Shown here one piece after another: positions 35,152 to 47,689 of a DNA stretch of 64,000 bases. Both the position numbers and the translations under genes were made by a program. The DNA is from Casuarina equisetifolia (taxonomy: Eukaryota; Streptophyta; Magnoliopsida; Fagales; Casuarinaceae). The first letter of the stretch is position 1, and each line of letters opens with the position of its first letter. The stretch spans positions 3,224,001 to 3,288,000 of the forward strand of contig CM052357.1 in NCBI GenBank assembly GCA_028551475.1. The letters are read 5' to 3'. The notes under the pieces were generated by a model that worked only from the letters and a program-made list of their open reading frames with translations, ran no database searches and was not told where the DNA came from.

Positions 35152-35848
35152 TTACATCCTTGATAAGATATGTCTTGATCCAGGAACTATTGTATCACAT
35201 ATTGCTTCAACAACCTTTGATTCATAACTGTAAAAAAGAGACTATTTTAGAACTAACAACAAAATGATTAAAAGTTATTTCGTTTAGTGTAACTAAGAAA
35301 GCAATTAAAATTTTTCGTGCTAACTAATATAGGAGTTGGCCAATAGTGTACTGATGATACCTGTCATGTATGTGCCAACCGGATAGACCACCGACTTCTT
35401 TTAAAGCAGCTTCCCATGTTTTTCTTTTTTCTTCTTCAATGTTAGGATCTTCTGTATGCCTAGCAAAAGCTTTTGCAAAACTTGCCCTTTGGTTTCTTAC
35501 GTCAGAGGGACCCACGTAATAGAAAACTGGTAAAATGATCAATTGTCTTTCTTTCATGCATTCTACCATCTTGGTTAGTTCAATCAAACACCATTTGGAG
35601 AAAGCAAAGTTCTCAGAGATTACAACGACTGCATATTTTGATTCTTGTATTGCTTTTAGAAGCTCTTGAGAAATGTTTCGTCCTCGTCCTAAGTTTTCAC
35701 TATCTCGGAATATGCTGATACCTTTTCGTTCCAAAGCAGCATGTAAGCGGTCAGAAAAACCCTTACGGGTATCATTCCCACAGAAACTAAGGAAAACATC
35801 GTATCTACTCCGTCGTCTTGAAGATGAAGAGGCTCTCCGAGTGTTCAT
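35152..35848 (-). CDS. TIR-only gene (truncated TNL), two exons
   Basis: Exon 1 (35848-35361) encodes a complete plant TIR domain: YDVFLSF at residues 16-22, a BB-loop region ENLGRGRNISQELLKAI at 51-67, the putative NADase glutamate E90 in KWCLIEL, and LIILPVFYYVGPSDV at 103-117, ending GWHIHD at 157-162. The donor is ag|gtatca and the acceptor ttttttacag gives a 133-bp intron (35228-35360). Exon 2 (35227-35152) continues in frame as SYESKVVEAICDTIVPGSRH, the usual start of a TNL NB-ARC exon, then reaches TAA at 35152-35154. The product would be 187 residues with no NB-ARC or LRR. The SH self-association motif of helix αA reads SD here. Plant TIR domains cleave NAD+ and signal through EDS1; a TIR-only protein could still do so. 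It may instead be a decaying TNL whose 3' part is gone. The start is chosen by homology with 11418 and by the length of the leader. Confidence 0.8.
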
Positions 35849-36247
35849 GGGGCTACTGAAGGCACAAACTTATTAAGGGATCAATCAGCTCTGAGAAGCA
35901 TAGCTGGTTCAGTAGGATTTGCTGCTTGACTAGGCTTGGTAAGTTTGGCAATGCCCATTAGTTGGCTGTTCGGATTGCCGCATTTAAACTAAGGGGCTTG
36001 TGTTTACGCCTGCTTTGCGGCGAGGAAAGCGAAAATGGCTTTCGCCGGATGTCGAGCACAGCTTTGTAAGCTGCCCGCATATGCAACTCATCGGCCTTTC
36101 AAGTTCTGAGGTGACTATCCCCGAACACCTTGTTCACTTCGATATAGATAGCTCCGAGGTAGCCATCTTATTTAACGAGAAATTATTTGAATAAATTTCA
36201 GATATCGTTAATAAGTATGATCTTTTCAGGTTGCTTTCGTTTTCCCT
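35849..36247 (-). promoter_or_regulatory. Upstream region of the TIR-only gene
   Basis: It is paralogous to 20890-21250 in unit 3, which was parted from its TIR start by the Athila-like insertion; here the site is empty. There is no clear TATA box within 100 bases of the ATG. The region contains moderately GC-rich patches. Promoter activity is inferred from position only. Confidence 0.4.
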
Positions 36248-38200
36248 TAGTCTTACCGTTGCACCTTTGGATTTTTCTCGTCTATCCAAACAAACACAAA
36301 TTCGGGGGACTTGATTTAAGACACGGCGAAGTTAATCTAGAGTCGACGCTTACACAATTTCAATAATAATTTTATAGAAACTTAACAGAGAGGTTGAGTT
36401 TAATATCTTGCACTTGATGGTAGGATCAAAGAGTGAAGGTGTTACGGTCCTCAAATGGAAATGAGCTTGTTATGCCGACAAGCTTAGGTCTTTCAGTTCA
36501 ATAATTGGATTTGTAACATTTGGCATTGAAGTCAAACCTCACATTTGAAGTTCGAACCACAGAAAGGGCAACCATTAGCCCATTGAAACCAGCTTCAAGT
36601 TGTTCAGTGAAGCCCCAAATGCACCGCTTTCGGAACCCAACAAAACTTTTCGTGAAAAAAATGGAGAACCCAGCATCGCTCACTGCTCAAGTATGGTATA
36701 TCCCGCCAATTCTGTCCTTATGTTCCCACTGCGTCCTTTTGCTTTGTTGTTCTGTGCGTAAAAGCCAAGTCCTTACCCGCAGATCCTCCCATTTGTCTTA
36801 CTGTACCGGTCTTCTTCAGCATCCACCTCGAAGTTTCAGCAACCAGGGAAGTCACTCCATTTTAGCATTGAAATACCATTGCAATGGATAAGCATTTCTA
36901 TGTTTTCCTTTGAATATGCGGCCATGTAACATCAAACAAAGCTGTAGTATCGGTTAGCTATCAAAGATTAAAATAAAATTAAATTGCATCAATGACATAG
37001 AATGATAGGATACTAGAATTGGATTAGATCATGAATTTTGGCAAACAAAGAAGAAGCAAATGGGTCTAGAATAAAAACCATGGCCCAAAAAAGTTCGGTA
37101 AAATCTCCTCCAATGTATGCTCAAGTTGATCAAATATCAGCAAAAAAATGTAAAAAGAAATTTTACCTATAAGAAATGTAAAAAGCAAAGAAACTAAATA
37201 GTATAATGGGGTCAGAGTAGTATACATTTAATATGCTCGAGACATATTGCGGATGAATTAATGAAATAGTAATGCAATATACAAGAGAAGAAGGGACGAA
37301 GCAACACCTTGACCCTCAAATCGAAATTTTACCTCTTTGTGTCGATATATTAGATCGGGCCCGTACTTGTGCCCAGTAATACCCTTGCACTGACCCGTCA
37401 ACCTATCAAGGCATTAAGGTATGGAGGCCTGCTATCGAATTATTCTATGAGGCCCGAGACATTGAGGCCTCAATATAAAGACAATTTGAAACACAAAATA
37501 GATTCTACACAGTTTTCTTTAGGATAATATCTTTTAAAATATTTTCAACTAAAGAGTTATAAGGTGTAATAATTATTAAAAAAATTTAAATTCATATTAT
37601 TCAATAAATAACAATCGCTACTTATAATAATAACTCTATTTTCTATGTTTTCACTTTCATTCATGTCATCCAAAATAATGAAAATAGGCTGTTCTGGACT
37701 CAATTTCTAATGGAATCGATACCCTCGTAATGGTGAGACACATTATACCTTCTCCTTTAATTGAGGCTTTTTTTTTTTAATAAAAAGATCCAACGTAAAA
37801 TTGGGCCATCGTACCGATGGCCCCTGACAGAAGCCCGACCCGACTAAACAAAAACCCAATAACAGCCGGGCAAAGTCCAAAACGGCCCTCACAATATGTA
37901 TTTAATTCTTTATGAAGTTGATACCCTCATAATGATTTCACATATTTGTTTCTCTTTCCACAAGGATCATTTTATTTATTTATTTATTTTTGTGTGGACT
38001 AATTAGACCGTATTTCTGTTTGTTCCTCACACAGCTCAAGTGAAGCGCGGGGTCCAGACCAACGGATCTGCAGTCTTGAGACACATTGTCCCTCCCCCTT
38101 TAACTAAGCAATAAAAAAGAAAAGAAAAGAAAAGAAAAGAAAAAATGACCATATTTCCTAATTTCTTTTCCAACACAAGTAATAATATAGAAAGCTTTAC

Positions 38201-38394
38201 CTGTCAAAATATATGTAGGACTCTTCATATTGAAAAAAACTTGATCATAAATTATTTGCACTAAAATTGTCTTACAAATTCCTATAAAATGAATATCATC
38301 TATTTCTAAATAAAGTAAAATCATCACTTCCTTCGTTCTAGATTCCATTCTAGACAAATATTTGACCCTGCTTTGCTTCAACAACGATTGATTC
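38201..38394 (-). pseudogene. TNL pseudogene A, NB-ARC exon remnant (right arm)
   Basis: Same sequence as 1959-2152, with the same lost P-loop and lost splice acceptor, so the decay preceded the large duplication. Confidence 0.75.
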
Positions 38395-38544
38395 ATGGTT
38401 ACAAAAAGAGATCAATTTAGAATCAAAGTCCAAATAAAATAATAGTTGCTTGCATTTAGTCTAACTAGGGAAGTAAATCAAATTCGTTATAATAATTCAT
38501 TCAAAAGCCAACCTGCTATAGTGTTGTGAACAGGATGATAATAC

Positions 38545-38950
38545 CTATCATATATTTGCCATCCAATGAGATTATCCACTTTTTTTAAAGCAGCCTTCAT
38601 GTTTTCCTTTGCTCTTCTTCAACCCTGAAGTCTTTTACATGCCTAGCAAAAGCTTCTGTGAAACTGCTCTTCTACTTTCATGCGTCAGAAGGATTCACAT
38701 GGTAAAGTACAGGTATGACTGTCAGCTGCTTCTCTTTGAAGTAGTCCAGGATCCTGGTGAGCTCCAAGTACCATTTCAAGAAACATAATTCTGTGGAGTC
38801 ACGATTGAGTGCGTATTCTTGGATTGCTTCTAACATTTCCTCAACAATATATTTTTCTTTCGAAGTTTTCATCGTCTCTAAAGACATCAACGCCTTTTCT
38901 TTGAGAGCAGCACGAACATGATAAGTAAAAGGAAGCTTGTTAGGACACAT
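38545..38950 (-). pseudogene. TNL pseudogene A, TIR exon remnant (right arm)
   Basis: Same sequence as 2303-2708. Confidence 0.8.
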
Positions 38951-39295
38951 GATGATTAAGACGGCCAGAAATGCAATATCTCTTTTCTTTCCTGAAGGCA
39001 GAACGTAATAGAAGTGACAGATGATAAAAAGCAGCGCTTAAGAAAACTTAAAGATGATAAAAATAGAAGTAAGAAGCAGCCTAAGAAGTCGGAAAAAGTG
39101 TCCGATGACTCCCTAAAGCGAGAAAAAGGGTGCCCGTTTTACGGGCATCTTTGTTGTGGAAGCTGAGCAAAAACACCGTACTTGCATTGAGGAGGTGCGA
39201 TGAAGAGGCTTCTGAGCGTTAATCGACAACGCAGATTTGTTACGTGGCAAGACTTGGCAAGTTTAAGGGACTTTCAGGGTGCTTGCGTTAAAAAA

Positions 39296-39399
39296 CGTAT
39301 TTAAAGAGATTTAAATACTGAGGTTGGACCCTGGAATGTAGCATGTTCTTTGAAGCACTCTTCATGAATTTTTTCTTCGTTTCCCTCTGTCCAAACATG
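39296..39399 (+). promoter_or_regulatory. TATA-like / leader / ATG cassette, unit 1 (right arm)
   Basis: Copy of 3054-3157; ATG at 39397. Confidence 0.35.
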
Positions 39400-39896
39400 G
39401 AGGGCATTTTACAGCCACCGAGGGGTCTTCCGTCGCCTAGAACCCATGGAGCTCTCTAACAGCAACCGGGCCATTAAATTTCTCAGTACATTCTCCATTA
39501 GAAATGTGATGGAATCTCATGAGGTTCTTCTGTACAACTTCTTATTCTTAACTGATTGTCAGAGTACATATACAGAGGACTTGCTGGTGCTTCCTATAAC
39601 GCTAGAGATAGGTCACAACTTCCAATGCGGCCGTCGTAATCTAATTGGCGCCGACTTCGATTACTTCTAGGCTAGATCAGAGAGCTAGACATTGCTTTGT
39701 GACGTACCTGCGTACTTCATTGATCCGTCCCATTCGGCCTCGCGTCGATATCTGGGCGGAAAGACATTATATATTTGAGGTCATTACTTGTAAATTGTCG
39801 ACTATTGGTAACCCGGGAGGTAGAAATGCCATTAGCATCCTTATGTCAAAATCTTTTGTAATATGTAATTCGAATAGATGAACATAGTCGCTTAAA

Positions 39897-39958
39897 CAAG
39901 TATATTCACCTATCACCATCTCTTTGTAGTATGCGATTCTGATAGGTGAATATACTTG
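39897..39958. repeat. Perfect 19-bp inverted repeat (right arm)
   Basis: Copy of 3655-3716, both arms unchanged. Confidence 0.9.
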
Positions 39959-40973
39959 CTTTAATTGAATTGTTATATGTTAAATGGTATATTTGTGGCG
40001 CTGTGAATATTTCTCGACCATGGAAAATCCAACTCGACTGGACCACTCTTGCTGCAACATATAAGCTGAATGAACTGTATCGACTTGTTGGGTCTGCAGT
40101 TGTAAAATTCATATGCTCAAACTTCTATTTTTCCTTCACCATTCCTATGTTTAACAGGAATTTCTTTCTCATTTCGGATATATTAAATTCTCAAAATCAA
40201 ATAAGAACAAGCAGCCCATTGGCTGTGTGAAATGGTCAAAAGCTCATTTCTTCCTCCCAACTCCACGATCCTTTTAACGGTGGTTCGGTGAACAAGTTAC
40301 GATCAATGGGTTGGCAATTTATTTATGCTTTCTTATTTCCAAGAATAGTTTTAATTACACTGAACAAACGAGGTTGAATTTCGTAAAAAAATATATATTT
40401 TGCACTTGATGGAAAAGACCTTGTAGACAAAGGAGTTACAGCTGTTAAAAGAGGATTTAGTAACTTAGGAGGACAAGTATGCCCTCTTGATCTGTCATAT
40501 TTTGTGACTAATCACGATGCTTCGTTCTTTTCGGTTTGAGGTGTCAAGGACTACTCAACCTCTTCCATAGAAACGACTCATACAAGAAGCCGATACCGTC
40601 ATATTTTAATATTTCACGGATGACAAATTTTTTAGAAGGATCAACAAAAAGTTCTCATGAAAAACAGAAAGATCTCATGGTAAATCACGCCAGCTATCGT
40701 TAGCAAACTTGATGTCCATCTTTCTGTCTGGACCTTGAACTTTCCCCCAGGTGTTAGATCTCTCATCATTAGCAACAAAAATGCCATTGCAAGTAGTGAA
40801 TAAATATTCTATATTCTCGAGTATGCAACCATGTGTCATCAAATAATATTTTCGGATTTGTCAGCTATCAAAGAATAAAATGCAATATAAATTGCATTCA
40901 GTAATCTAGGATCAAAGTGACTGAAATCGGATTTCAAAAAGTAGATTTAGATTATAGATTTTAGCACACAAAC

Positions 40974-42199
40974 TGTTGAAGTGTGTGGAATAGGTTGCCT
41001 GTCCCTCAACAGTTGAAGAAGTTGTGTGCTCTGAAGAAAAGAGGGATACAGCCTCATAAATGAGGAGATTTTGGAGATTGCGTGAAAGTAGCAGCTTAAG
41101 CCTTGAAGTAGAAAGAAAATCATTTGTGGTTACACACTTTCCACATAATTCACTGGACTCTTCTTGAAATTGAATTCCTTGGAAACTTAAAGGTACGGGC
41201 AGTTTGGATCCAATTTCTAAAGTGTGACTTAAAATGACTAAAAATGGAAGAAGGACAATCTGTTTGTGCTTATGGCAATAGAGTCAGTGAAATAGTAAGT
41301 CAAATGTAGGCCTTAGGAGAAATCGTATCTGATTCACACATTGTACAAAAGTTGCTTATTAGCTTGACAAAAAAGAAGATTCAATTTCACCACCATTGGG
41401 GAAACAGAAGATTTTTCAAAAATGCTAGTGTCTAAACTTTTAGGGTCATTAGAAGCATAAGAGAAGAGAGATAGCTCCTTTAGAGATATCGGTCAACGCT
41501 AATGTCTGTATAGAATCTAAGAACACTGAAGAGAGTCCACTTATAGGTGATAAGCCAAGAAGTGGTAGAGCTAAGTATCCACCACGTGGAGCATGTAAGA
41601 AAACAAATCACCTAGAAAAAAAATATTGCTAGCATAAGGGAAAAACTCAATGTAGAAATTGCCAAAAATTTGGCTACCTAGGGAAGAGTTGTCGATTTAA
41701 GAACTCTCAAATAGCTAACATAGCAGAAAAAGAAGAGAATGATAGTGAAGCTATACTGTTTTTGGCTAACTTGTCAATCACTTGTGCTGATTTTGGACTT
41801 CGGTACATAGATAGCGAATGTATAATCGCATGACACCATATGAGAGTGCATTTATCAGTCTTGACAGGAGCTTTTGGTCTCATGCAAGGCTAAGAGATGA
41901 TCATAAGTTAGATATAGTGAGAAAGGGAAGTATTTCTGTAGAAAACTATGTGGAGTAAAAGTCATTCATCAAGTCCTATTTGATCTAGAATTGGAATCAA
42001 ACTTGCTTAGTGTAGGACAAATGATAAAAAATTGAGTATGGTTTGGTATTCAAAAGCAAACAATGTTGTTTTCTAGATGAAGAAGATTCTCATGAGAAGT
42101 GCAAAAATGCTTCATGTCAAATGTGGAGCACTGCATTGCAAGCCGCCGTCATATGCTACTCATCCATCACTCAAATTAAAACTTGGCACCTTCCCCGCG
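40974..42199 (+). mobile_element. Ty1/copia-type remnant (right arm)
   Basis: Copy of 4732-5957; same family, same parts, heavily broken. Confidence 0.7.
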
Positions 42200-43701
42200 C
42201 ACCCCACACAAACCCCCCCACTCAACCCCCCAACCGCTGGCCGCGGCCTTCTTGAAGACGTTCATAGCTTCCAGAGAGACACCTAGTTTATTTGAGAAAT
42301 TATCCAAATATATTTTTTTCTTTTTAAATATCCGCACCCAAATTCACATATGCACATATTTAGGTGTCAAACTTAATATTAACAAGTTTTAAATAATACC
42401 TATTCTCTGATGAATTAGATGCTTGTCAACCAAATAAAATTCTAAAATATTAAATAAAAATGACCTTTTCTGGTTGTTTTAGTTTTTCTTTATCTTATCA
42501 GTGCTCCTTTGGATTTTCCTTACCTATCCAAACAAATACAAATTCAGCGGACTTCGCTTTGCGACACAGTGAAGTTAATTTAGAATCTATGCTTACAAAA
42601 TTTCAAGAATACTTTTAAAAACACTGAACAGAGAGGTTGAGTTTTCCAAAAAGAAACTACGTTGCACTCGATGGTAGGATCAAAACGTGAAGGTTCAAGC
42701 AATCAGGTTCTATTCAGTGTCATCCTTTGAAACAAGGTTCAAGTCCATAAGCGAAGCCCCAAATGCATCTCTTTCGAAAAACAGCAAAAGTTTTCATGAA
42801 AACATATCGAGCATAGGTTCACTGCGGAAGCATAGTTTATAACGCTAACTATATCCTTACGTTCCTACATTTGTTGCCAAGACCTTACCCGCAGATCCTC
42901 CCATTTGTCTTACCGTACTGGCCATACTAGTGCCCAGTAATGCCATTGCACCGATTGTACCAATCAAGCTATCCTGACATTTCCTCATAGAGCCTAAGAG
43001 TTGAAGGCCCGATTGAGCAAACCAACCCATCAAGACATTTCCCTTATAGGGCCTAAGGCATAGAGGCCTCAGAGATAAACAAAATTTGAAACACAAAAGG
43101 GATTCTCAAGATTGTTGAATCCAAGAGCTAAAGGAAGCCTTCATGTGTAATTTACAGTATCTTTTAATTCTACGTAGTTTTCTTTAGGATATTGTATATA
43201 TATATAAGTTTTCAACTAAAGAGCTACAAAGCATAGTAATTGTTTAAAACTTTAACCTCATAGATTTTATTTGCCAATATGTCAACAAATAATGATTTCT
43301 ACTTGTGATGATTACTCTATTGACCATACCGCTCCCGGTTGCCTACTAATGCTCAAGTTGTTCATTTTCATTTATGTCATCTAGAATAATAAAAACTTTT
43401 TTATTCTGCACTCAAATCCAAAGGAAATTGACACCCTCGTAATGATATTATATACCTATTTCTCTTTCCACAAGGATCTTAAAAAAACTTGTTTTTTGTG
43501 GAATAACTAGACAACATCTCTTTTCTTTCCTGAAGGCAGAACGTAAGAGGAGTGAAAGATGATAAAAAGAAACTTAAAGATGATAAAAGGCAGAATGTAA
43601 GTGAAAAATGATAAAAATAGAAGTAAGAAACAGCCCAAGAAGTCAGAAAAAGCGTCCGATGACTCACCAAAGCAAGAATGAAGGGTGCCGGTAAATACAA
43701 A

Positions 43702-43818
43702 CGTATTTAAAGAGATTTCAATGCAAGCAAATTTAAGGAAGTTGGACCATACAGTATAATATGTTCTTCAGAAGCAATCTTCATGAATTTTTTCTGCGTT
43801 TCTCTCTCTCTAAACATG
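43702..43818 (+). promoter_or_regulatory. TATA-like / leader / ATG cassette, unit 2 (right arm)
   Basis: Copy of 7462-7578; ATG at 43816. Confidence 0.3.
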
Positions 43819-44147
43819 GAGGGCATTTTACAACACCAGTAACCACAGCCACAGAGGGGTCTTCCGTCGCCTAGACCCCGTGGAGCTCTCTGATAGAATC
43901 CAGCCCATTAAATATCTCAATGCGTCCTCCCTTAAGAATTTGGTCGAATCTTGTTCGTAACTGGATTTTCATCGAGTATTTTAAGAGCTCCAATGAGGCC
44001 GTCGTTCAATCTAATTGTAGCCGACTTCGGTGACTCCTAGGCTAGGAATTTTTGAGAGCAGTTCAGGCGTCGCTTTGTGACTTACCTGCGTACTTTATTG
44101 ACCCGTCACGGTATAAACTTGGGGGCCGTGCAGCAATATCTAGGCCG

Positions 44148-44302
44148 AAAGACATTATATATTTGTTGGGGTCGTGTGTACTCAGGTTACTTACGTTGCA
44201 TATTTGTCGGGTGGACAGGATTCAGGGCAGTTACATTATATATTTGTTGGGTCGTGAGTATTCAGGGATTTACATTGCATATTTGTCGTCTGGGGTAAGC
44301 GG
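44148..44302. repeat. Four ~40-bp tandem repeats (right arm)
   Basis: Copy of 7908-8062. Confidence 0.7.
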
Positions 44303-44347
44303 AAGGCCGGAAATGTCAAAGGGTATCCTTGTGTCAAAATATTTTGC

Positions 44348-44581
44348 AATATGTAATCCTGATTGGTATGTTGCTTAAATTGTGATTTGATACGTCGCCT
44401 TGTATACTTGTCGTGTCGTAAACATTACTCGACCGTGCTGAAAGGCTGGAAAACATCATCGGTATCCTCATCCCAGAACTTTTTATACCATGCGATTCTG
44501 ATACATGAATGTAGTTGTTTAAATTGTAATGTGACATGTTACCTTGTATATTTGTCGCGTCGCGAATATTACTCGACCCGA
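44348..44581. repeat. Two-copy ~139-bp tandem duplication (right arm)
   Basis: Copy of 8108-8341. Confidence 0.65.
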
Positions 44582-44944
44582 CCACACTTACTGCAACAAA
44601 TCAGCAGATCGAACTGCATCGACTTGTTCGGTCTGCAATTGTAAAATTCATATGCTCAAAATTTCATTTTTCCTCCTCTTTTCCTATGTTTAAACAAGTA
44701 TTTCGTTCTCGTTTCGGATATTGTAAATTCTCAAAATCAAGTAAGAACAAGCAATCCATTTGCTGTGTGATAGGTCAGAAGCTCATTTCTTCCTCCCTAC
44801 TCCACGATCCTTACAATAGAGTTTCAGTGGACAAGTTATGATCAATAGGTTGGCAATTTGCCTAAGCTTTCCCATTTCCAAGAATAGTTTTAAGCACACT
44901 GAACGGACAAGGTTGAATTTTGTAAAAAAAAAAATATTTTTCAC

Positions 44945-45815
44945 CGAGTGAAAAATATTAGAGTGTGAAAATTCATTTTAAAACTTTTAGGTATTAAATG
45001 AGAAAGTCATTATTTATTAGATCAAAGGTCTATTCTCATGCTACTGATGTGGAATAACACCTATTATTAACACTTTCTCTCACATATATGTTGACAAAAG
45101 TATTGCATATGAAAAGAATCCCAATTTTGAGGCATAAGAGATTACAAAATAAAAATTTATCCTTAACATTTATACTATATTAGAGTGTGAGCGCCTATTA
45201 TAAAACCTTAAGGCATTATATAGAAAAACCTCATCACTTATAGGCTTAAGGGTCCATCTTCTTACAATTGTTTTGAAATATCCACATTTTCAACACCCCC
45301 CTTTAACGTGTAGCCTAATAAAAGCATTACATATTGATGGATAATTCCACAACTTAGGTTTGTTTAGGGAATAAGAAAGTAAAGGTTTATCTCCTAACTC
45401 TAATATCATATTAAAGTGTAAGGATTCATTTCAAAACTTTAAGACAATAAATAAAACAATCTCTCTACTTATAAGATTAAGGGCTTATCCTTTAGTGTCT
45501 AATGTGAGATAATATTTATCTTTAACACTCCCCTCATGTATATGTTAACATAAGCACTACACATAGAAACAGAAACCTAACTATGAAGCATGGAGGACTA
45601 GAAAGTGAAGGTCCATTTCTTATTGTATATCATATTAGAGTGTGAGGTCTATTATAAAATCTTAAGATATTAAGTGAAAAAACTTTATCGCTTATAAGCT
45701 TAAAGACCTATCCTTTTACAACTAAACTAGAATGTCCACATCTTCAACACTCTCCCTTTCACGTGCAAGCTAATATAAGCATTCCACACAGAGAGATAAT
45801 CCTACAATTGAGGTT
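44945..45815. repeat. Four-part ~225-bp tandem array (right arm)
   Basis: Copy of 8705-9575, with no change in repeat number between arms. Confidence 0.8.
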
Positions 45816-46818
45816 TGTATACAAAGGAGTTATTTTTGTTAAAAAAGATTTCTTAACCTAGGCAGATAAGTACGTCCTTTGGATCTATCATCTTTTGTGA
45901 CTAATCATGATGCTTGGTTCTGGTCGGATCAAGGTGTCAAGCAGCTAGCTAATTCTACACAACCTCTTCCATAGAAACGAGTCATGCAGGAAGCTGACAC
46001 TGTCATATTTTAATATTTCATGGATGACAATGTTTTAGAAGGATCAACAAAAAGTTTGTCATAAAAAACAGAAAGATCTCATGGTAAATCACGCCAACCA
46101 TCGTTGGCAACACTGATGTCCATCTTTCTCTACGGGCCTTGAACTCTCCACTAGGTACTAGATTTCTCATCGTTAGCGTTAAAATGAAATTGCAATTTGT
46201 GAATAAATATTCTATGTTATCTTGTGCATGCAACCACGTGTCATCAAATAAGCTTTTAGGATCGGTCAGCTATCAAAGAATAAAATGAAATTTAAATTGC
46301 ATTCAATGATCCAGAATGAAAGTGGCAGAAATAGGATTCAAAAGGTAGATTTAGATTATAAATTTTAGCACACAAACAACAAGCAAATGTGTCCACAATA
46401 CTGAAATATGTACCAAAAAAAAAAGAGACTAAAATCTCTTCCAATTCAAGGTGACATTAACATTTCTTGCCTATAATTTGGTACCTTTAGCATGTTTCAT
46501 TTCAAGATTTGGAAAAATTCAACTTAGTCAAATATTAGCAACAAAAACAAAAAACCACCAATTAATGATTGAAATAAGACTCTTGAAGGAAAAAAAAAAA
46601 GGAGAGAGAGAATCAAGATAAGGGGAAAGGCAAAGAAAAAAAAAACTATTTGACGTTGTTCTTCTGCCCTAACATATGTAATGGGATTAGCGTTGCATAC
46701 ATGCAAATATGCTCAAGACATAGTGCAGATGGACATTGTGGAAGAAAGAGTTCCTCTAAGGCCTACTGGGCTACTCATGAATAATGAAGAAATAACAATT
46801 TGTTATTCCACTTAAGAG

Positions 46819-47602
46819 CTAAGAACTCTACCAATTAGGTATTTCGGTGTTTCCCTTATTAAAAAAGGACTTACTCATGCTGATTGTAAGATTTTGATTG
46901 AGAAAATCATGGAAAAAATTGATGGTTGGAGAATAAGACATCTAAGTTATGCCAAAAGGTTATAATTGACAAAATTAGTTCTTAATTTTATTGGTATCTT
47001 TTGAATGCAAATATTTTTTCTCCCAAAGTAAACTATTTATGAGATTGAGAAAAAGATTAAACACTATCTATGGGTGGGTAATTTGGAAGATCATAAAACT
47101 CACAAGATTGTTTGGTAGATTATTTGCTCACCTAAAAAATAAGGAAAACTTAGGCCATTAGCTCTTAAAGTATAGAATAAAATTTTGTTAAGGAAGTCAT
47201 TCTGAAATCTCATTAATTATCCAAGTTTATCTTTATAGAGTAGATAGACTTATAGTACTAAATGTAGGAAAATTTTAGTTATGCATTTTAACATCAAAAG
47301 AAATATGGTATGGAGTTAGAAAAGCCTTCTTAAGTTACAATAAACTCTCTTATCTACACTCTTCAAGCCTTATGCATATAAAGAATTGTGTCAAGCTAAT
47401 ATTAAAATTAAAAGACATGACTTGATATGGTTAGGTGGAATTAGCAAATATAACTTTATTTGATGACTTATATATAAGGATAGATTTCTTATATCAAAAG
47501 TGGTATCTTGATAGCTTCTTCAATTGACTTATATTATAATTTCTATGGTTCTCAATTGAAAAATGGGTCACACTTATTTTTTTAGTGTACTTGAAATGGG
47601 TA
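46819..47602 (+). mobile_element. L1-type LINE fragment (right arm)
   Basis: Copy of 10581-11364, including the same stops. Confidence 0.8.
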
Positions 47603-47656
47603 AACATCATATCTCCACCATCGTGTTGAGGATGAAGAGGATCTTTGAGTGTTCAT
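47603..47656 (-). pseudogene. First 18 codons of a TIR gene (right arm)
   Basis: Copy of 11365-11418; ATG at 47656, again 33 bases from the LTR. Confidence 0.75.
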
Positions 47657-47689
47657 GGGGCTACGGAAGGCACAAACTCGGTAATGGAT

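Larger units (their letters stand above)
36248..40973. repeat. TNL-flank unit 1, right-arm copy
   Basis: Copy of 1-4731 with about five one-base length differences, all in or beside short homopolymers. Here its left neighbour is visible: the TIR-only gene and its upstream region. Confidence 0.8.
42200..46818. repeat. TNL-flank unit 2, right-arm copy
   Basis: Copy of 5958-10580. A handful of one-base length differences, in C-runs and A-runs, separate the two. Confidence 0.75.
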
